Assembly (NCBI GenBank): GCA_021821085.1
Contig: JAKACV010000001.1
Coordinates: forward strand, 26,630-90,629
DNA: 64,000 nt
From: Bacillota bacterium
GTDB lineage: Bacteria; Bacillota; Bacilli; Alicyclobacillales; SLC66
Direction of reading: 5' to 3'
Shown: positions 1 through 9,015 of the stretch, piece by piece
How the letters are laid out: every line of letters begins with the position of its first letter
Position numbering within the stretch: position 1 is the stretch's first letter
The notes under the pieces: model-generated
What the model was told of the DNA's origin: nothing
Databases searched by the model: none
Seen by the model: only the letters and a program-made list of their open reading frames with translations
Position numbers and translations under genes: made by a program

Positions 1-140
1 GTCAAGTTTGCAGTCAAGTTTGCAGTCAAGTTTGCAGTCAAGTTTGCAGTCAAGTTTGCAGTCAAGTTTGCAGTCAAGTTTGCAGTCAAGTTTGCAGTCA
101 AGTTTGCAGTCGAGTTTGCAGTCGAGTTTGCAGTCGAGCA
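1..140. repeat. 12-bp tandem repeat (GTCAAGTTTGCA)n, about 11.7 copies visible, truncated by the window edge
   Basis: Nine GTCAAGTTTGCA units, then two GTCGAGTTTGCA units and a partial GTCGAGCA. In + frame 2 it reads (SSLQ)n-SSK-stop, with TGA at 143-145. Confidence 0.97.
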
Positions 141-226
141 AATGAGCGTGCTTCCCCTCATTTTGGGGCTCTGTCGCCGGTGTCGACCACGTTCCACCGG
201 GACTTACAGCACCGTTTTAGGTGAAC

Positions 227-802
227 TCACTTCCCGTAAAATCGGCTGAACGTTTCAAATGTGTATAGAACCCGTGCTACAAAGTGCCGCGTTTCGCGTA
301 CGGGAATATCATTGATCGTCATCTCTTCCCCCGACCAAGTTCCATTGGAAAGCCAGCGTTGTACGCGATTTGGACCCGCGTTATACGCGGCGATCGCTTC
401 TGGCAAATTGCCATGAAACATCTGCAGTAAATAGGCTACATACCACGAGCCGAGTCGAACATTGACAGATGGACTCGCTAAATCAGCTCGAGAATATTTA
501 CTCATGTCCATTTTCTGTGCAGCCCAAGATGCAGTACCTGGCATCAATTGCATCAGGCCAATTGCCCCGGCATGCGAAACATCGTCCTCACGAAAATGGC
601 TCTCCACCCGAACGAATGCTGCAACGAGAAGAGGGTTCACACGAGAAAGATTCGCTTCATGTTGTATCACTGGATAATAATAAATTGGATAGACAAGCTT
701 CCAAAAAGGCGAAATAAATGTCATGACCACGACACCCACGAGAAGAGCTGTCGCCACAAGCGTTCGCATGCGAACCGCAAAAATGAAATTGCGCCCCATC
801 AC
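227..802 (-). CDS. lytic transglycosylase (SLT domain)
   Basis: N-terminal TM segment followed by SLT motifs: ESHFREDDVSHAGAIGLMQLMPGTASW and AIAAYNAGPNRVQRWL. Confidence 0.9.
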   Translation of the reverse strand: MMGRNFIFAVRMRTLVATALLVGVVVMTFISPFWKLVYPIYYYPVIQHEANLSRVNPLLVAAFVRVESHFREDDVSHAGAIGLMQLMPGTASWAAQKMDMSKYSRADLASPSVNVRLGSWYVAYLLQMFHGNLPEAIAAYNAGPNRVQRWLSNGTWSGEEMTINDIPVRETRHFVARVLYTFETFSRFYGK

Positions 803-868
803 GGGCCAGTCGCCCCCTTAACAACGCACACTTTCTCATGTAACCAAACAGATGATTCGTCCGTTCAT

Positions 869-1549
869 CTATTGTATAACAAAATCCTGTACCACGCTGC
901 GATCAAACTTCCCATCTTCCCGCACCCCAGCCTGCGCTACATTCTCCAGATGACGATACAATTCTCTCGCCAAACGGGGAACCTCTTTTTCATCGCCGCT
1001 ATTCTCGACAATTACATCTGCATGAGCGCGCTTCTCCTCAATAGAGAGTTGCGCAGCTATACGAGTATGCGCCGTGCCTTCGTCGTATCCATTACGCTTC
1101 ATTAATCTGATCAACTGTTGTGCTGGGGGAGCATAAATAAGGACCGTCACATCCACCAATCGATGCGTCCCCCCCTCAATCAAGAGAGGCACGTCGAGAA
1201 TTGCGATCCGAGTTGCATCGTTTCCCACATAGCGATTTGCACGAAGCCACATTTCTTCGCGCACAAGCGGATGAACGATCTGATTCAATTGTAACCGCGC
1301 CTTTTCATCGCAAAAAATAAACTGACCCAATTTCTCCCGATCAAGACGCCCATCCGCATGGAGATACTGTGCCCCAAAAACCTCGACAATCGCGCGCAGT
1401 CCACGCGTTCCAGGCTCGACAACTTCCCTTGCAATCACGTCTGCATCCACAAGATAGACACCCCGTTGTACAAGGGTAGTGGAAATTGAACTTTTCCCAG
1501 TGGCAATTCCACCTGTCAACCCAACAATCACAATCGATCCCCCATTCAT
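869..1549 (-). CDS. coaE: dephospho-CoA kinase
   Basis: P-loop GLTGGIATGKSSIS, DADVIAREVVEPG and DVPLLIEGG motifs. Adjacent to mutM-polA. Confidence 0.95.
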   Translation of the reverse strand: MNGGSIVIVGLTGGIATGKSSISTTLVQRGVYLVDADVIAREVVEPGTRGLRAIVEVFGAQYLHADGRLDREKLGQFIFCDEKARLQLNQIVHPLVREEMWLRANRYVGNDATRIAILDVPLLIEGGTHRLVDVTVLIYAPPAQQLIRLMKRNGYDEGTAHTRIAAQLSIEEKRAHADVIVENSGDEKEVPRLARELYRHLENVAQAGVREDGKFDRSVVQDFVIQ

Positions 1550-1594
1550 TCAACTATCTACCACATATCTGTGGTCATCCACTTACCAAATGCT

Positions 1595-2425
1595 CTAACG
1601 CGGCTGTCTTTGACACTTCGGACAAAAATGCGTACCTCGTCCCACGACTTTCATTTTCACGATAGACGCACCGCAATTGACACACGGTTCCCCTGTTTTC
1701 CCATAAACGTTTAATGCAAATTGATACTGGCCTTGTTCGCCATATCCATTTACATACGACTTGACAGAGCTTCCCCCATGTGCGATAGCATCTGAAATAA
1801 CATTTCGAGTTTCGTCAACAATGCAACGCAAAGCTCGTGCAGATAACGTTTCCGCAGAATGCATGGGGTGAACCTTAGCGCGAAATAAAATCTCATCGAC
1901 GTAAATATTTCCAAGTCCAGCTACCATATGTTGATCGAGAAGCGCCGCTTTTACAGATGTAGAACGTCTGCTAAATGCGTCACGCAGATAGCGCGAAGTA
2001 AATTCTTTCTGTAGCGGCTCGGGTCCAAGCTGCACAAGCGGTGCAAAATCATGCAAGCCACTGGTGGGTAACAAATCCATCGTTCCGAATTGTCGCACAT
2101 CCTGGTAACGCAATTCTTTCTCACCATCAAGGTGGAAAATCACATGCGTATGAGCCGTCACCCCTTCGCCAGCCTTATAGACACCGTAGCGCCCCTCCAT
2201 GCGAAGATGTGAGATCAGTGTCTTCCCCCCGAGATCGATCAACAAATATTTCCCTCGCCGATGCACGTCAACAATCGTCGCCCCCTGAAGATCTGCCACA
2301 AACTCGTCGACACTGGGCGTTCGAACAATGCGCGGTAGGCGAACGTCCACTCGCCCGATGACCCGTCCTGTAACTAAGGTCTGCAGGCTGCGACGCACCG
2401 TCTCGACCTCTGGTAATTCAGGCAT
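1595..2425 (-). CDS. mutM: formamidopyrimidine-DNA glycosylase
   Basis: N-terminal MPELPEVETVRRSL and C-terminal zinc finger CVNCGASIVKMKVVGRGTHFCPKCQ. Confidence 0.97.
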   Translation of the reverse strand: MPELPEVETVRRSLQTLVTGRVIGRVDVRLPRIVRTPSVDEFVADLQGATIVDVHRRGKYLLIDLGGKTLISHLRMEGRYGVYKAGEGVTAHTHVIFHLDGEKELRYQDVRQFGTMDLLPTSGLHDFAPLVQLGPEPLQKEFTSRYLRDAFSRRSTSVKAALLDQHMVAGLGNIYVDEILFRAKVHPMHSAETLSARALRCIVDETRNVISDAIAHGGSSVKSYVNGYGEQGQYQFALNVYGKTGEPCVNCGASIVKMKVVGRGTHFCPKCQRQPR

Positions 2426-2443
2426 AGCAACGTACTCCTTTAT

Positions 2444-5185
2444 CTATTTTGCATCATACCAAGTTGCACCGGAATGGACATCTACTTTGAGTGGCACCGA
2501 CATGGTCGCAGCACCCTCCATTTGCCGCCGAACAAGCTCTGTAAGCGATGTGAGCTCATCAACAGGGCACTCAAAAATCAGTTCATCATGAACTTGCAAC
2601 AACATCTCGCCCTCGAACCCTTCCGTTTTCATATCGCGCAACAATCGTACCATCGCCACTTTGATCACATCTGCGGCTGTCCCTTGAATCGGGGTGTTCA
2701 TCGCCGTACGTTCCGCGAAACTTCGTTCATTAAAATTGCGACTATGAATCTGCGGCAAGTAGCGTTTGCGACCAAGCAATGTCTCCGTATATCCAAGATC
2801 CCGCGCTTTTTGCACCGACTCAGCCATATAGCGTTTAACCCCAGGAAACTTGGCAAAATACTGTTCAATGAACTGAGCAGCTTGAGCCCGCGAAATATTC
2901 AAATTCTGCGACAGTCCATAATCACTAATCCCGTACACGATCCCAAAATTGACCGCTTTAGCTTGTCGTCGCATGAGAGAAGTTACATCCTCCGGTGCGA
3001 CTTCAAATACATCACTCGCCGTTCGCGTATGAATATCCATATCTGCTAAAAATGCTTCGATGAGCGCCTCATCTTGCGACAAATGAGCAAGAATACGCAA
3101 CTCTACTTGTGAATAGTCTGCTGACAGCATCACCCATTTTGCGTGACTTGGTACAAAGGCAGAACGCAACCGTCGTCCCTCTTCCATGCGAATCGGGATG
3201 TTTTGTAGATTAGGATCCGCACTAGAAAGCCTCCCGGTGGCAGTCATCGCCTGATGAAAAGACGTATGAACGCGCGATTGCGGTTGACGAACCACACGCA
3301 GCAACCCTTCGACATAGGTCGACTGCAACTTCGTCAACTGGCGATAGTGTAGAATGTGCGTCACAATATCACTGTGCGGGGCTAATTTCTCAAGCACATC
3401 CGCACTTGTCGAGTACCCTGTCTTGGTCTTTTTAACTGGAGGCAATCCCATTTTCTCAAATAGAATTTCACCTAATTGTTTGGGCGAATTAATGTTGAAT
3501 TCAACCCCTGCGAGTGCGTAAATCTCACCTGTCAGGCGTTCAATTCCCGTAGCGAGTTCTGCCCCGATTTCCCGCAGACACTCCGTATCCACTTTCACCC
3601 CATATAGTTCCAATTTTGCCAGAACTGCGGCAAGCGGCAACTCCAACTCCTCATACAAAGTCAGTAGCTGATAGGTAGAAAGATCCGCGCGCAACGTCTC
3701 ATAGCCTGCATATAGCCGCGCGGCGCAGTAAACCAGCGCAGCCGACCGCATGCTGCCACCCTTTTCAATTCCCATACGCACCCACTCAGGAGTTTTGGCG
3801 TCCAACTGTGCTTTCTCGATCACATTCAGCAAAGTCGGTTCCCCATCTGAGGTGTGAATAAGGTATGTGACGAGCAATGTATCAAATACAGGTGCAATCG
3901 TCTCCAACACTTCATTCGCCAAACCAAGAGACACACTGTGCACCATGATCGCTTTGGCGTCATAGACCACCTTAACTAATTGCTTATTTTGCAAAATTGC
4001 CCGCAACGCAGCCCGTTCAGAATCAACGTGCAACTGTTCTTCCGATATAGGGACATAGAAGGCGCCGTCTTTGCCAGCAACCGCCATCCCCTTCCAGTCA
4101 CCCGTCTGGTAGACGCCTTGCAAATCAAACAATAAAGCGCAACGTTCTCCCATCGACTTCATTCGATCTGAGAGCTGTGAGAGCGAAACTGTCTCTATCA
4201 CCTGTTCTGCAACAGAAGTCTGTCCCATTTCCGATCCACGCAGGGGATGGAGTCCATCTCCACCATCTGCCTTCCCTGAAACCGCGTGATTCTCCTTTTC
4301 GATGCGAGCCAGCAATGAACGAAACTCATAGCGCCGAAAAGCCTCACTCAATTCCGCAAGATCATAGCCCCTATACACAAGTTCATCCAACGAAGTGGCA
4401 AGTGGAACCGTACGGTCAATTGTCGCTAGTTGCTTTGAAAGCAACGCTAACTCATGATTGTCGCGCAACCGCTCCTGCAATTTTGCACCGGATACCTCCG
4501 TCGCATGCGCCAGTACTTCTTCGACTGTCCCATACTGTGTAAGCAACTTAATCGCAGTCTTTTCCCCTACCCCTGGAACACCTGGAATATTATCCGATGA
4601 ATCTCCCATCAAAGCTTTTAAGTCAATAATCTGCGTTGGTGCAAGCCCATAACGTTCCAGAATTGCCCCCGGATCATACCGCACGACATCCGTTGTGCCC
4701 TTGCGTGTCATCCCTGCAGTAATCCGCTCCGACACAAGTTGAAATAAATCCTTATCGCCCGATATCACAAACACTTCATAATTCTTTTCACCCGCTTGTG
4801 TCGCAAGCGTCCCAATAATATCATCCGCTTCATACGACTCAAGCTCAAGCGATGGAATCCGAAAATGACTAAGCAGATCGCGCGCCATTGGAAATTGCCC
4901 AATCAGTTCAGGTGGTGTACTTTGTCTCTTCCCCTTATACTCTGGAAAAAAAGCATGACGAAAAGTCATCTTCCCTTTATCAAACGCCACAGCGACATGA
5001 CTTGGCTGCTCATCTTGAAGCAATTTTAACAACATTGTTGAGAATCCATAGATCGCATTCGTATATTCTCCAGACGCTGTTGACAACAATGGCACACCAT
5101 AAAATGCCCGATACAACACAGAATTCCCATCAATTAATAATAATTTCTTTCTCGGCATCTGCCCGCCCTCATCGGCCAACAACAT
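2444..5185 (-). CDS. polA: DNA polymerase I
   Basis: 5'-nuclease domain at the N-terminus. Pol A motifs SADYSQVELRILAHLS, RRQAKAVNFGIVYG and QVHDELIFE. Confidence 0.97.
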   Translation of the reverse strand: MLLADEGGQMPRKKLLLIDGNSVLYRAFYGVPLLSTASGEYTNAIYGFSTMLLKLLQDEQPSHVAVAFDKGKMTFRHAFFPEYKGKRQSTPPELIGQFPMARDLLSHFRIPSLELESYEADDIIGTLATQAGEKNYEVFVISGDKDLFQLVSERITAGMTRKGTTDVVRYDPGAILERYGLAPTQIIDLKALMGDSSDNIPGVPGVGEKTAIKLLTQYGTVEEVLAHATEVSGAKLQERLRDNHELALLSKQLATIDRTVPLATSLDELVYRGYDLAELSEAFRRYEFRSLLARIEKENHAVSGKADGGDGLHPLRGSEMGQTSVAEQVIETVSLSQLSDRMKSMGERCALLFDLQGVYQTGDWKGMAVAGKDGAFYVPISEEQLHVDSERAALRAILQNKQLVKVVYDAKAIMVHSVSLGLANEVLETIAPVFDTLLVTYLIHTSDGEPTLLNVIEKAQLDAKTPEWVRMGIEKGGSMRSAALVYCAARLYAGYETLRADLSTYQLLTLYEELELPLAAVLAKLELYGVKVDTECLREIGAELATGIERLTGEIYALAGVEFNINSPKQLGEILFEKMGLPPVKKTKTGYSTSADVLEKLAPHSDIVTHILHYRQLTKLQSTYVEGLLRVVRQPQSRVHTSFHQAMTATGRLSSADPNLQNIPIRMEEGRRLRSAFVPSHAKWVMLSADYSQVELRILAHLSQDEALIEAFLADMDIHTRTASDVFEVAPEDVTSLMRRQAKAVNFGIVYGISDYGLSQNLNISRAQAAQFIEQYFAKFPGVKRYMAESVQKARDLGYTETLLGRKRYLPQIHSRNFNERSFAERTAMNTPIQGTAADVIKVAMVRLLRDMKTEGFEGEMLLQVHDELIFECPVDELTSLTELVRRQMEGAATMSVPLKVDVHSGATWYDAK

Positions 5186-5227
5186 TCACTCCATTTCGAA
5201 AAACAAATCCGTTCAACATCCCTTTCG

Positions 5228-5617
5228 TCATTTTACCATACTCCATTTGTGCGCCGATACAAGAAGCGCTAACTCCTCCCACTGCTCAGTAAGTAAAACA
5301 GTTGCGAAAAACCATGCAAAAATGCTCATAAACAGACCTCCGCTAAGTAATGAACTCATCCCCAGACGATCGCACCAAATAGTGCCGATCAGAAGAAACA
5401 ATCCGCTCACAGAACAACCAAAACCAATGTGGCGCTTCCCGCGATGCAGTGTGATTTTGAGTTGACTGCGATCCTCCAATAATGTACCTGCTACGATCAA
5501 GGATATCCCCGCGCCAATCCATATTGGATTCATGCCAAGCCAAAAATGAACTGACTTGCCGAGAATGACATGAGAGCATTCCAGCCAAATCCACCCACAC
5601 CTTACTCCAAGGACCAT
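5228..5617 (-). CDS. small hypothetical membrane protein, possibly frameshifted (overlapping ORF 5343..5705 in another frame)
   Basis: Hydrophobic segments present. No good Shine-Dalgarno before ATG 5617. An alternative N-terminal TM-like sequence lies in the overlapping frame. Confidence 0.35.
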   Translation of the reverse strand: MVLGVRCGWIWLECSHVILGKSVHFWLGMNPIWIGAGISLIVAGTLLEDRSQLKITLHRGKRHIGFGCSVSGLFLLIGTIWCDRLGMSSLLSGGLFMSIFAWFFATVLLTEQWEELALLVSAHKWSMVK

Positions 5618-5768
5618 CGACTACAGAATCGTGCGTTCCTTGACCATTGACCATTGACCACAATAGAAAAGTGATTGTTGATCCGACAATCACGGCATTG
5701 CGCAAAGTGATTCCGGAGACGTCCCATCACGCCAAATGTTCTGGGCGCAACAAGACATAAAGCACTAT

Positions 5769-5929
5769 TAGAGGTTGTTCAAAAAGGGTTGAGAACTCTG
5801 CGGCGCAGGGCTTCGGCTTGTGCTGGACATGCGTGCTCATGTACCACCTATCGTACACTCCGCGCGCATGTCCAGACTTCACCAAACCCCTGCTTGCATC
5901 TTACCTCGACCCTTTTTGAACAACCTCTA
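5769..5929. repeat. Palindromic dispersed repeat, copy 1 (157-bp core, 21-bp perfect terminal inverted repeats)
   Basis: TAGAGGTTGTTCAAAAAGGGT (5769-5789) is the exact reverse complement of 5909-5929. The interior matches 42795-42951 in reverse complement. Confidence 0.95.
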
Positions 5930-6118
5930 TAACCAAAGAAACTAGAAAATCACCCCGCCACACTCCTGCACAGGAATCTCTCGCTATTCAAGATATGAAA
6001 CGCATACAAACAACAAGCGATTGCAATCCACATCATCACCCGTCCTGCTGAACACCTCGCTCGCAGTACTTTGCTCTTTCTCCATTATCTACATTCTTAC
6101 GCAACTGTAAAACAAAAC

Positions 6119-6152
6119 GTGGGTGTATAGCGGTCTATTCCGCCATACACCC
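6119..6152 (-). terminator. Rho-independent terminator downstream of icd
   Basis: GGGTGTATAGCGG...CCGCCATACACCC hairpin, followed by a T-rich tract on the minus strand. Confidence 0.7.
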
Positions 6153-6164
6153 ACTCGAACACAC

Positions 6165-7460
6165 TTACAGATTCTTAATCACCGCATCCGCAAATTCTGA
6201 AGTTTTCACTTCTGTTGCGCCATCCATCAATCGTGCAAAATCATACGTGACAACTTTTTGTTCGATCGTTTTTTGTAGTGATTGAACAATCGCGTCAGCT
6301 GCATCCTGCCACCCAAGATGCTCTAACATCATGACGCCAGATAAGATCACTGAACCAGGATTCACCTTGTCAAGATTGGCGTACTTCGGTGCAGTTCCAT
6401 GTGTTGCTTCAAATACGGCATGTCCGGTCACATAGTTAATATTGGCACCTGGGGCAATTCCGATGCCGCCAACTTGAGCTGCCAATGCATCAGAGAAGAA
6501 GTCGCCATTTAGGTTCATCGTAGCGACCACTTCGAATTCTGCAGGACGTGTTAGCACCTGTTGCAAGAAGATGTCCGCGATGGCATCCTTCACGATAATC
6601 TTACCCGCAACTTCTGCTGCTTTTTGCGCCTTATCCGCTTCTTCAGAACCAGATTTTTCCTTAATCCGGTCATATTCAGACCAAGTAAAGGTCTGTTCTG
6701 CAAATTCTTGCTCCGCAAGAGCATATCCCCAATTTTTAAAGGCACCTTCTGTGAACTTCATGATATTCCCTTTATGAACTAATGTGACACTCTTGCGATC
6801 ATGCGCAATGGCATACTCAATCGCAGCGCGAACAAGTCGTTCCGATCCTTCTTTTGATACCGGCTTAATCCCTATCCCAGACGTTTCCGGGAAGCGAATC
6901 TTCTTCACGCCCATTTCATTTTGCAAAAAGTCGATGACCTTTTTAACTTCTGGAGTACCTTGCGCCCACTCAATGCCAGCATAAATATCTTCTGCATTTT
7001 CGCGAAAAATCACCATATCCACTAACTCCGGACGCTTCACGGGAGACGGAACCCCTGTGAAATACCGGACAGGACGTAAACAAACATACAGATCAAGCTC
7101 TTGACGCAAAGCGACATTTAAACTCCGAATGCCCCCGCCAATTGGCGTCGTCAGAGGTCCTTTAATACTAACGAGGTATTCACGTAGTGCAACAAGAGTA
7201 TCGTTTGGCAACCACTCGCCGAATTTGTTATACGCTTTTTCTCCAGCATACACTTCGAACCATTCAAGTTTCCGCTTGCCGCCATAAAGTTTCTCTACCG
7301 CCGCATCTAACACACGAACAGAAGCCCGCCAAATATCCGATCCCGTTCCATCACCTTCAATAAATGGGATAACAGGGTGATCAGGAACATGCAGACCTGT
7401 GCTTCGCATTTCAATCTTATCACCATGAATTGGCATATCCAGCTTTTCAAACATGGACAT
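6165..7460 (-). CDS. icd: isocitrate dehydrogenase (NADP+)
   Basis: Icd motifs [47 protein letters not shown] and [10 protein letters not shown]. Start set at [10 protein letters not shown] because of the upstream AGAGGGG Shine-Dalgarno (the ORF extends to 7565). Confidence 0.93.
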   Translation of the reverse strand: MSMFEKLDMPIHGDKIEMRSTGLHVPDHPVIPFIEGDGTGSDIWRASVRVLDAAVEKLYGGKRKLEWFEVYAGEKAYNKFGEWLPNDTLVALREYLVSIKGPLTTPIGGGIRSLNVALRQELDLYVCLRPVRYFTGVPSPVKRPELVDMVIFRENAEDIYAGIEWAQGTPEVKKVIDFLQNEMGVKKIRFPETSGIGIKPVSKEGSERLVRAAIEYAIAHDRKSVTLVHKGNIMKFTEGAFKNWGYALAEQEFAEQTFTWSEYDRIKEKSGSEEADKAQKAAEVAGKIIVKDAIADIFLQQVLTRPAEFEVVATMNLNGDFFSDALAAQVGGIGIAPGANINYVTGHAVFEATHGTAPKYANLDKVNPGSVILSGVMMLEHLGWQDAADAIVQSLQKTIEQKVVTYDFARLMDGATEVKTSEFADAVIKNL

Positions 7461-7587
7461 CCAGAACAACCCCTCTCTATGTGAAAAATATAACCCCGTT
7501 ACATCTATACAGCCGATCTCTTCAAAACCAGTGAATATCATACCACACGGAATACCACCAATCAATCATTTTTTCCGCACTGTGAAC

Positions 7588-8490
7588 CTATGTTTCATTG
7601 AGCGAGACAGAGGCGCGATGTATAGAATGTACAAAGAGTACAATTCCTACACTTACCATCACCGCACCTGCATACCATAGACTGGGGATTGGAGTGCGAA
7701 AAATAAGAAAAGCGAGAAACGTCGCCCCAATCGGCTCACCGACAATACTGATGGCGATCGTAGAGGCTGGGAGATGTTTTAGCAACGTATTGAATAACGT
7801 GTGTCCAAAAAGAGTTGGAACAAATGTTAACAATAAAAATAGTTCCCAATCGCTACGCGGATAATCCACAAGCGAATGTCCACGTCCTAGACTATAGAAC
7901 GCTAACAAGACACCCGAAATCACGTATACGAGGAAACTATAGTGCACAGACGACAATCCGCGTCGCAGAGTTTGTCCAGCCAAAAAATAAACGGCAGTAG
8001 CTGCTGTCCCGAGCAATGACAACAAGTCACCCAAGAGAGCGGTCTTCCCGGCATGCAGATCATGCCATCCAATCAATGCGGTTCCAAAAATTACAACAGC
8101 CGCAAACAAACACGTACGAATCGCTACGTGTTTTTTAAAAACAAAATAGTCTCCAATCAACACAAAAATCGGTTGTAGAGTCAACACAAGTGTTGAACTT
8201 GCAACCGATGTGTAAAACAGAGAGTGAATCCAAAAAATAAAGTGTACAGCAAGCGCGACACCACTTACCAGAAGAATCAACTTCTCACGCACAGTCATTC
8301 GCCGTAAAGCAGCACGTAATCCAGACCATGCAAACGGCGCAAGCAGCACTGCCGTCATGAGCATGCGATACATGGCCGTTATGGATGCTGGTGCTGTCGT
8401 CATTTTGATAAAGATCGCTGCAAAAGAAATTGCGACAATCCCGATACCTAACCACATGTAGGTAACGATGGGTCGAGTCGATGAAGACAT
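7588..8490 (-). CDS. EamA/DMT-family transporter
   Basis: About 10 hydrophobic segments and EamA-like features (IFIKMTTAPASITAMYRM, SIVGEPIGATFLAFLIFRTPI). Confidence 0.85.
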   Translation of the reverse strand: MSSSTRPIVTYMWLGIGIVAISFAAIFIKMTTAPASITAMYRMLMTAVLLAPFAWSGLRAALRRMTVREKLILLVSGVALAVHFIFWIHSLFYTSVASSTLVLTLQPIFVLIGDYFVFKKHVAIRTCLFAAVVIFGTALIGWHDLHAGKTALLGDLLSLLGTAATAVYFLAGQTLRRGLSSVHYSFLVYVISGVLLAFYSLGRGHSLVDYPRSDWELFLLLTFVPTLFGHTLFNTLLKHLPASTIAISIVGEPIGATFLAFLIFRTPIPSLWYAGAVMVSVGIVLFVHSIHRASVSLNET

Positions 8491-8529
8491 GACTCATCCC
8501 CTCCATCTCCACAAGTCTTGACTACTCCC

Positions 8530-9015
8530 TTATTCACCGATGAGTACGCGATGGATGTGAGGAGCGAGATGAGCAACACGAATCGGTTTTAGTGTGCGAT
8601 CTGTAAAAACATGCTCCGTTTCTCCCTGGGCCAATCGCTTCCCATTAGCCGATAATGTTACAACATAGCTAAATGTCACACGCAGTCCATTGTAATCCTT
8701 TAATTCAGCGTTCACAGTTACCCCATCGTCGTAACGCGCAGATTGTATATAGTCGCAGCGCACACTCAACACAGGGAGCATGATTCCATGCTCCTCAAGT
8801 TTACGATAGGACAAATTCGCCATCCTCAACCAATCGGTGCGTGCTACTTCAAACCACTCAATGTAGTTGCCATGCCATACAACGCCCATTTGATCTGTTT
8901 CCCGATATCTAACGCGAAACTCTGATTGCGATCTTGTCACATTCATCAGTTTGTCCCTCCCAAATGCTATTTTAGCATGGGAAAAGGCTCTCTTTTCAGT
9001 ACCGATTATGACCAA
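8530..9015 (-). CDS. acyl-CoA thioesterase (4HBT, YbgC/FadM-like)
   Basis: RVRYRETDQMGVVWHGNYIEWFEVARTDWLR hotdog signature. True start may be the internal MNVTRSQ. Confidence 0.88.
   Translation of the reverse strand: MVIIGTEKRAFSHAKIAFGRDKLMNVTRSQSEFRVRYRETDQMGVVWHGNYIEWFEVARTDWLRMANLSYRKLEEHGIMLPVLSVRCDYIQSARYDDGVTVNAELKDYNGLRVTFSYVVTLSANGKRLAQGETEHVFTDRTLKPIRVAHLAPHIHRVLIGE

Noticed and set aside
1-140. Possible CRISPR array
   Set aside because: The 12-bp units are contiguous with no spacers and no cas genes are nearby; it is a simple tandem repeat.
548-1105. 185-aa plus-strand ORF
   Set aside because: Antisense to the lytic transglycosylase and coaE, low-complexity His/Arg-rich translation without recognisable motifs. 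The same applies to most plus-strand ORFs opposite core genes up to about 36 kb.
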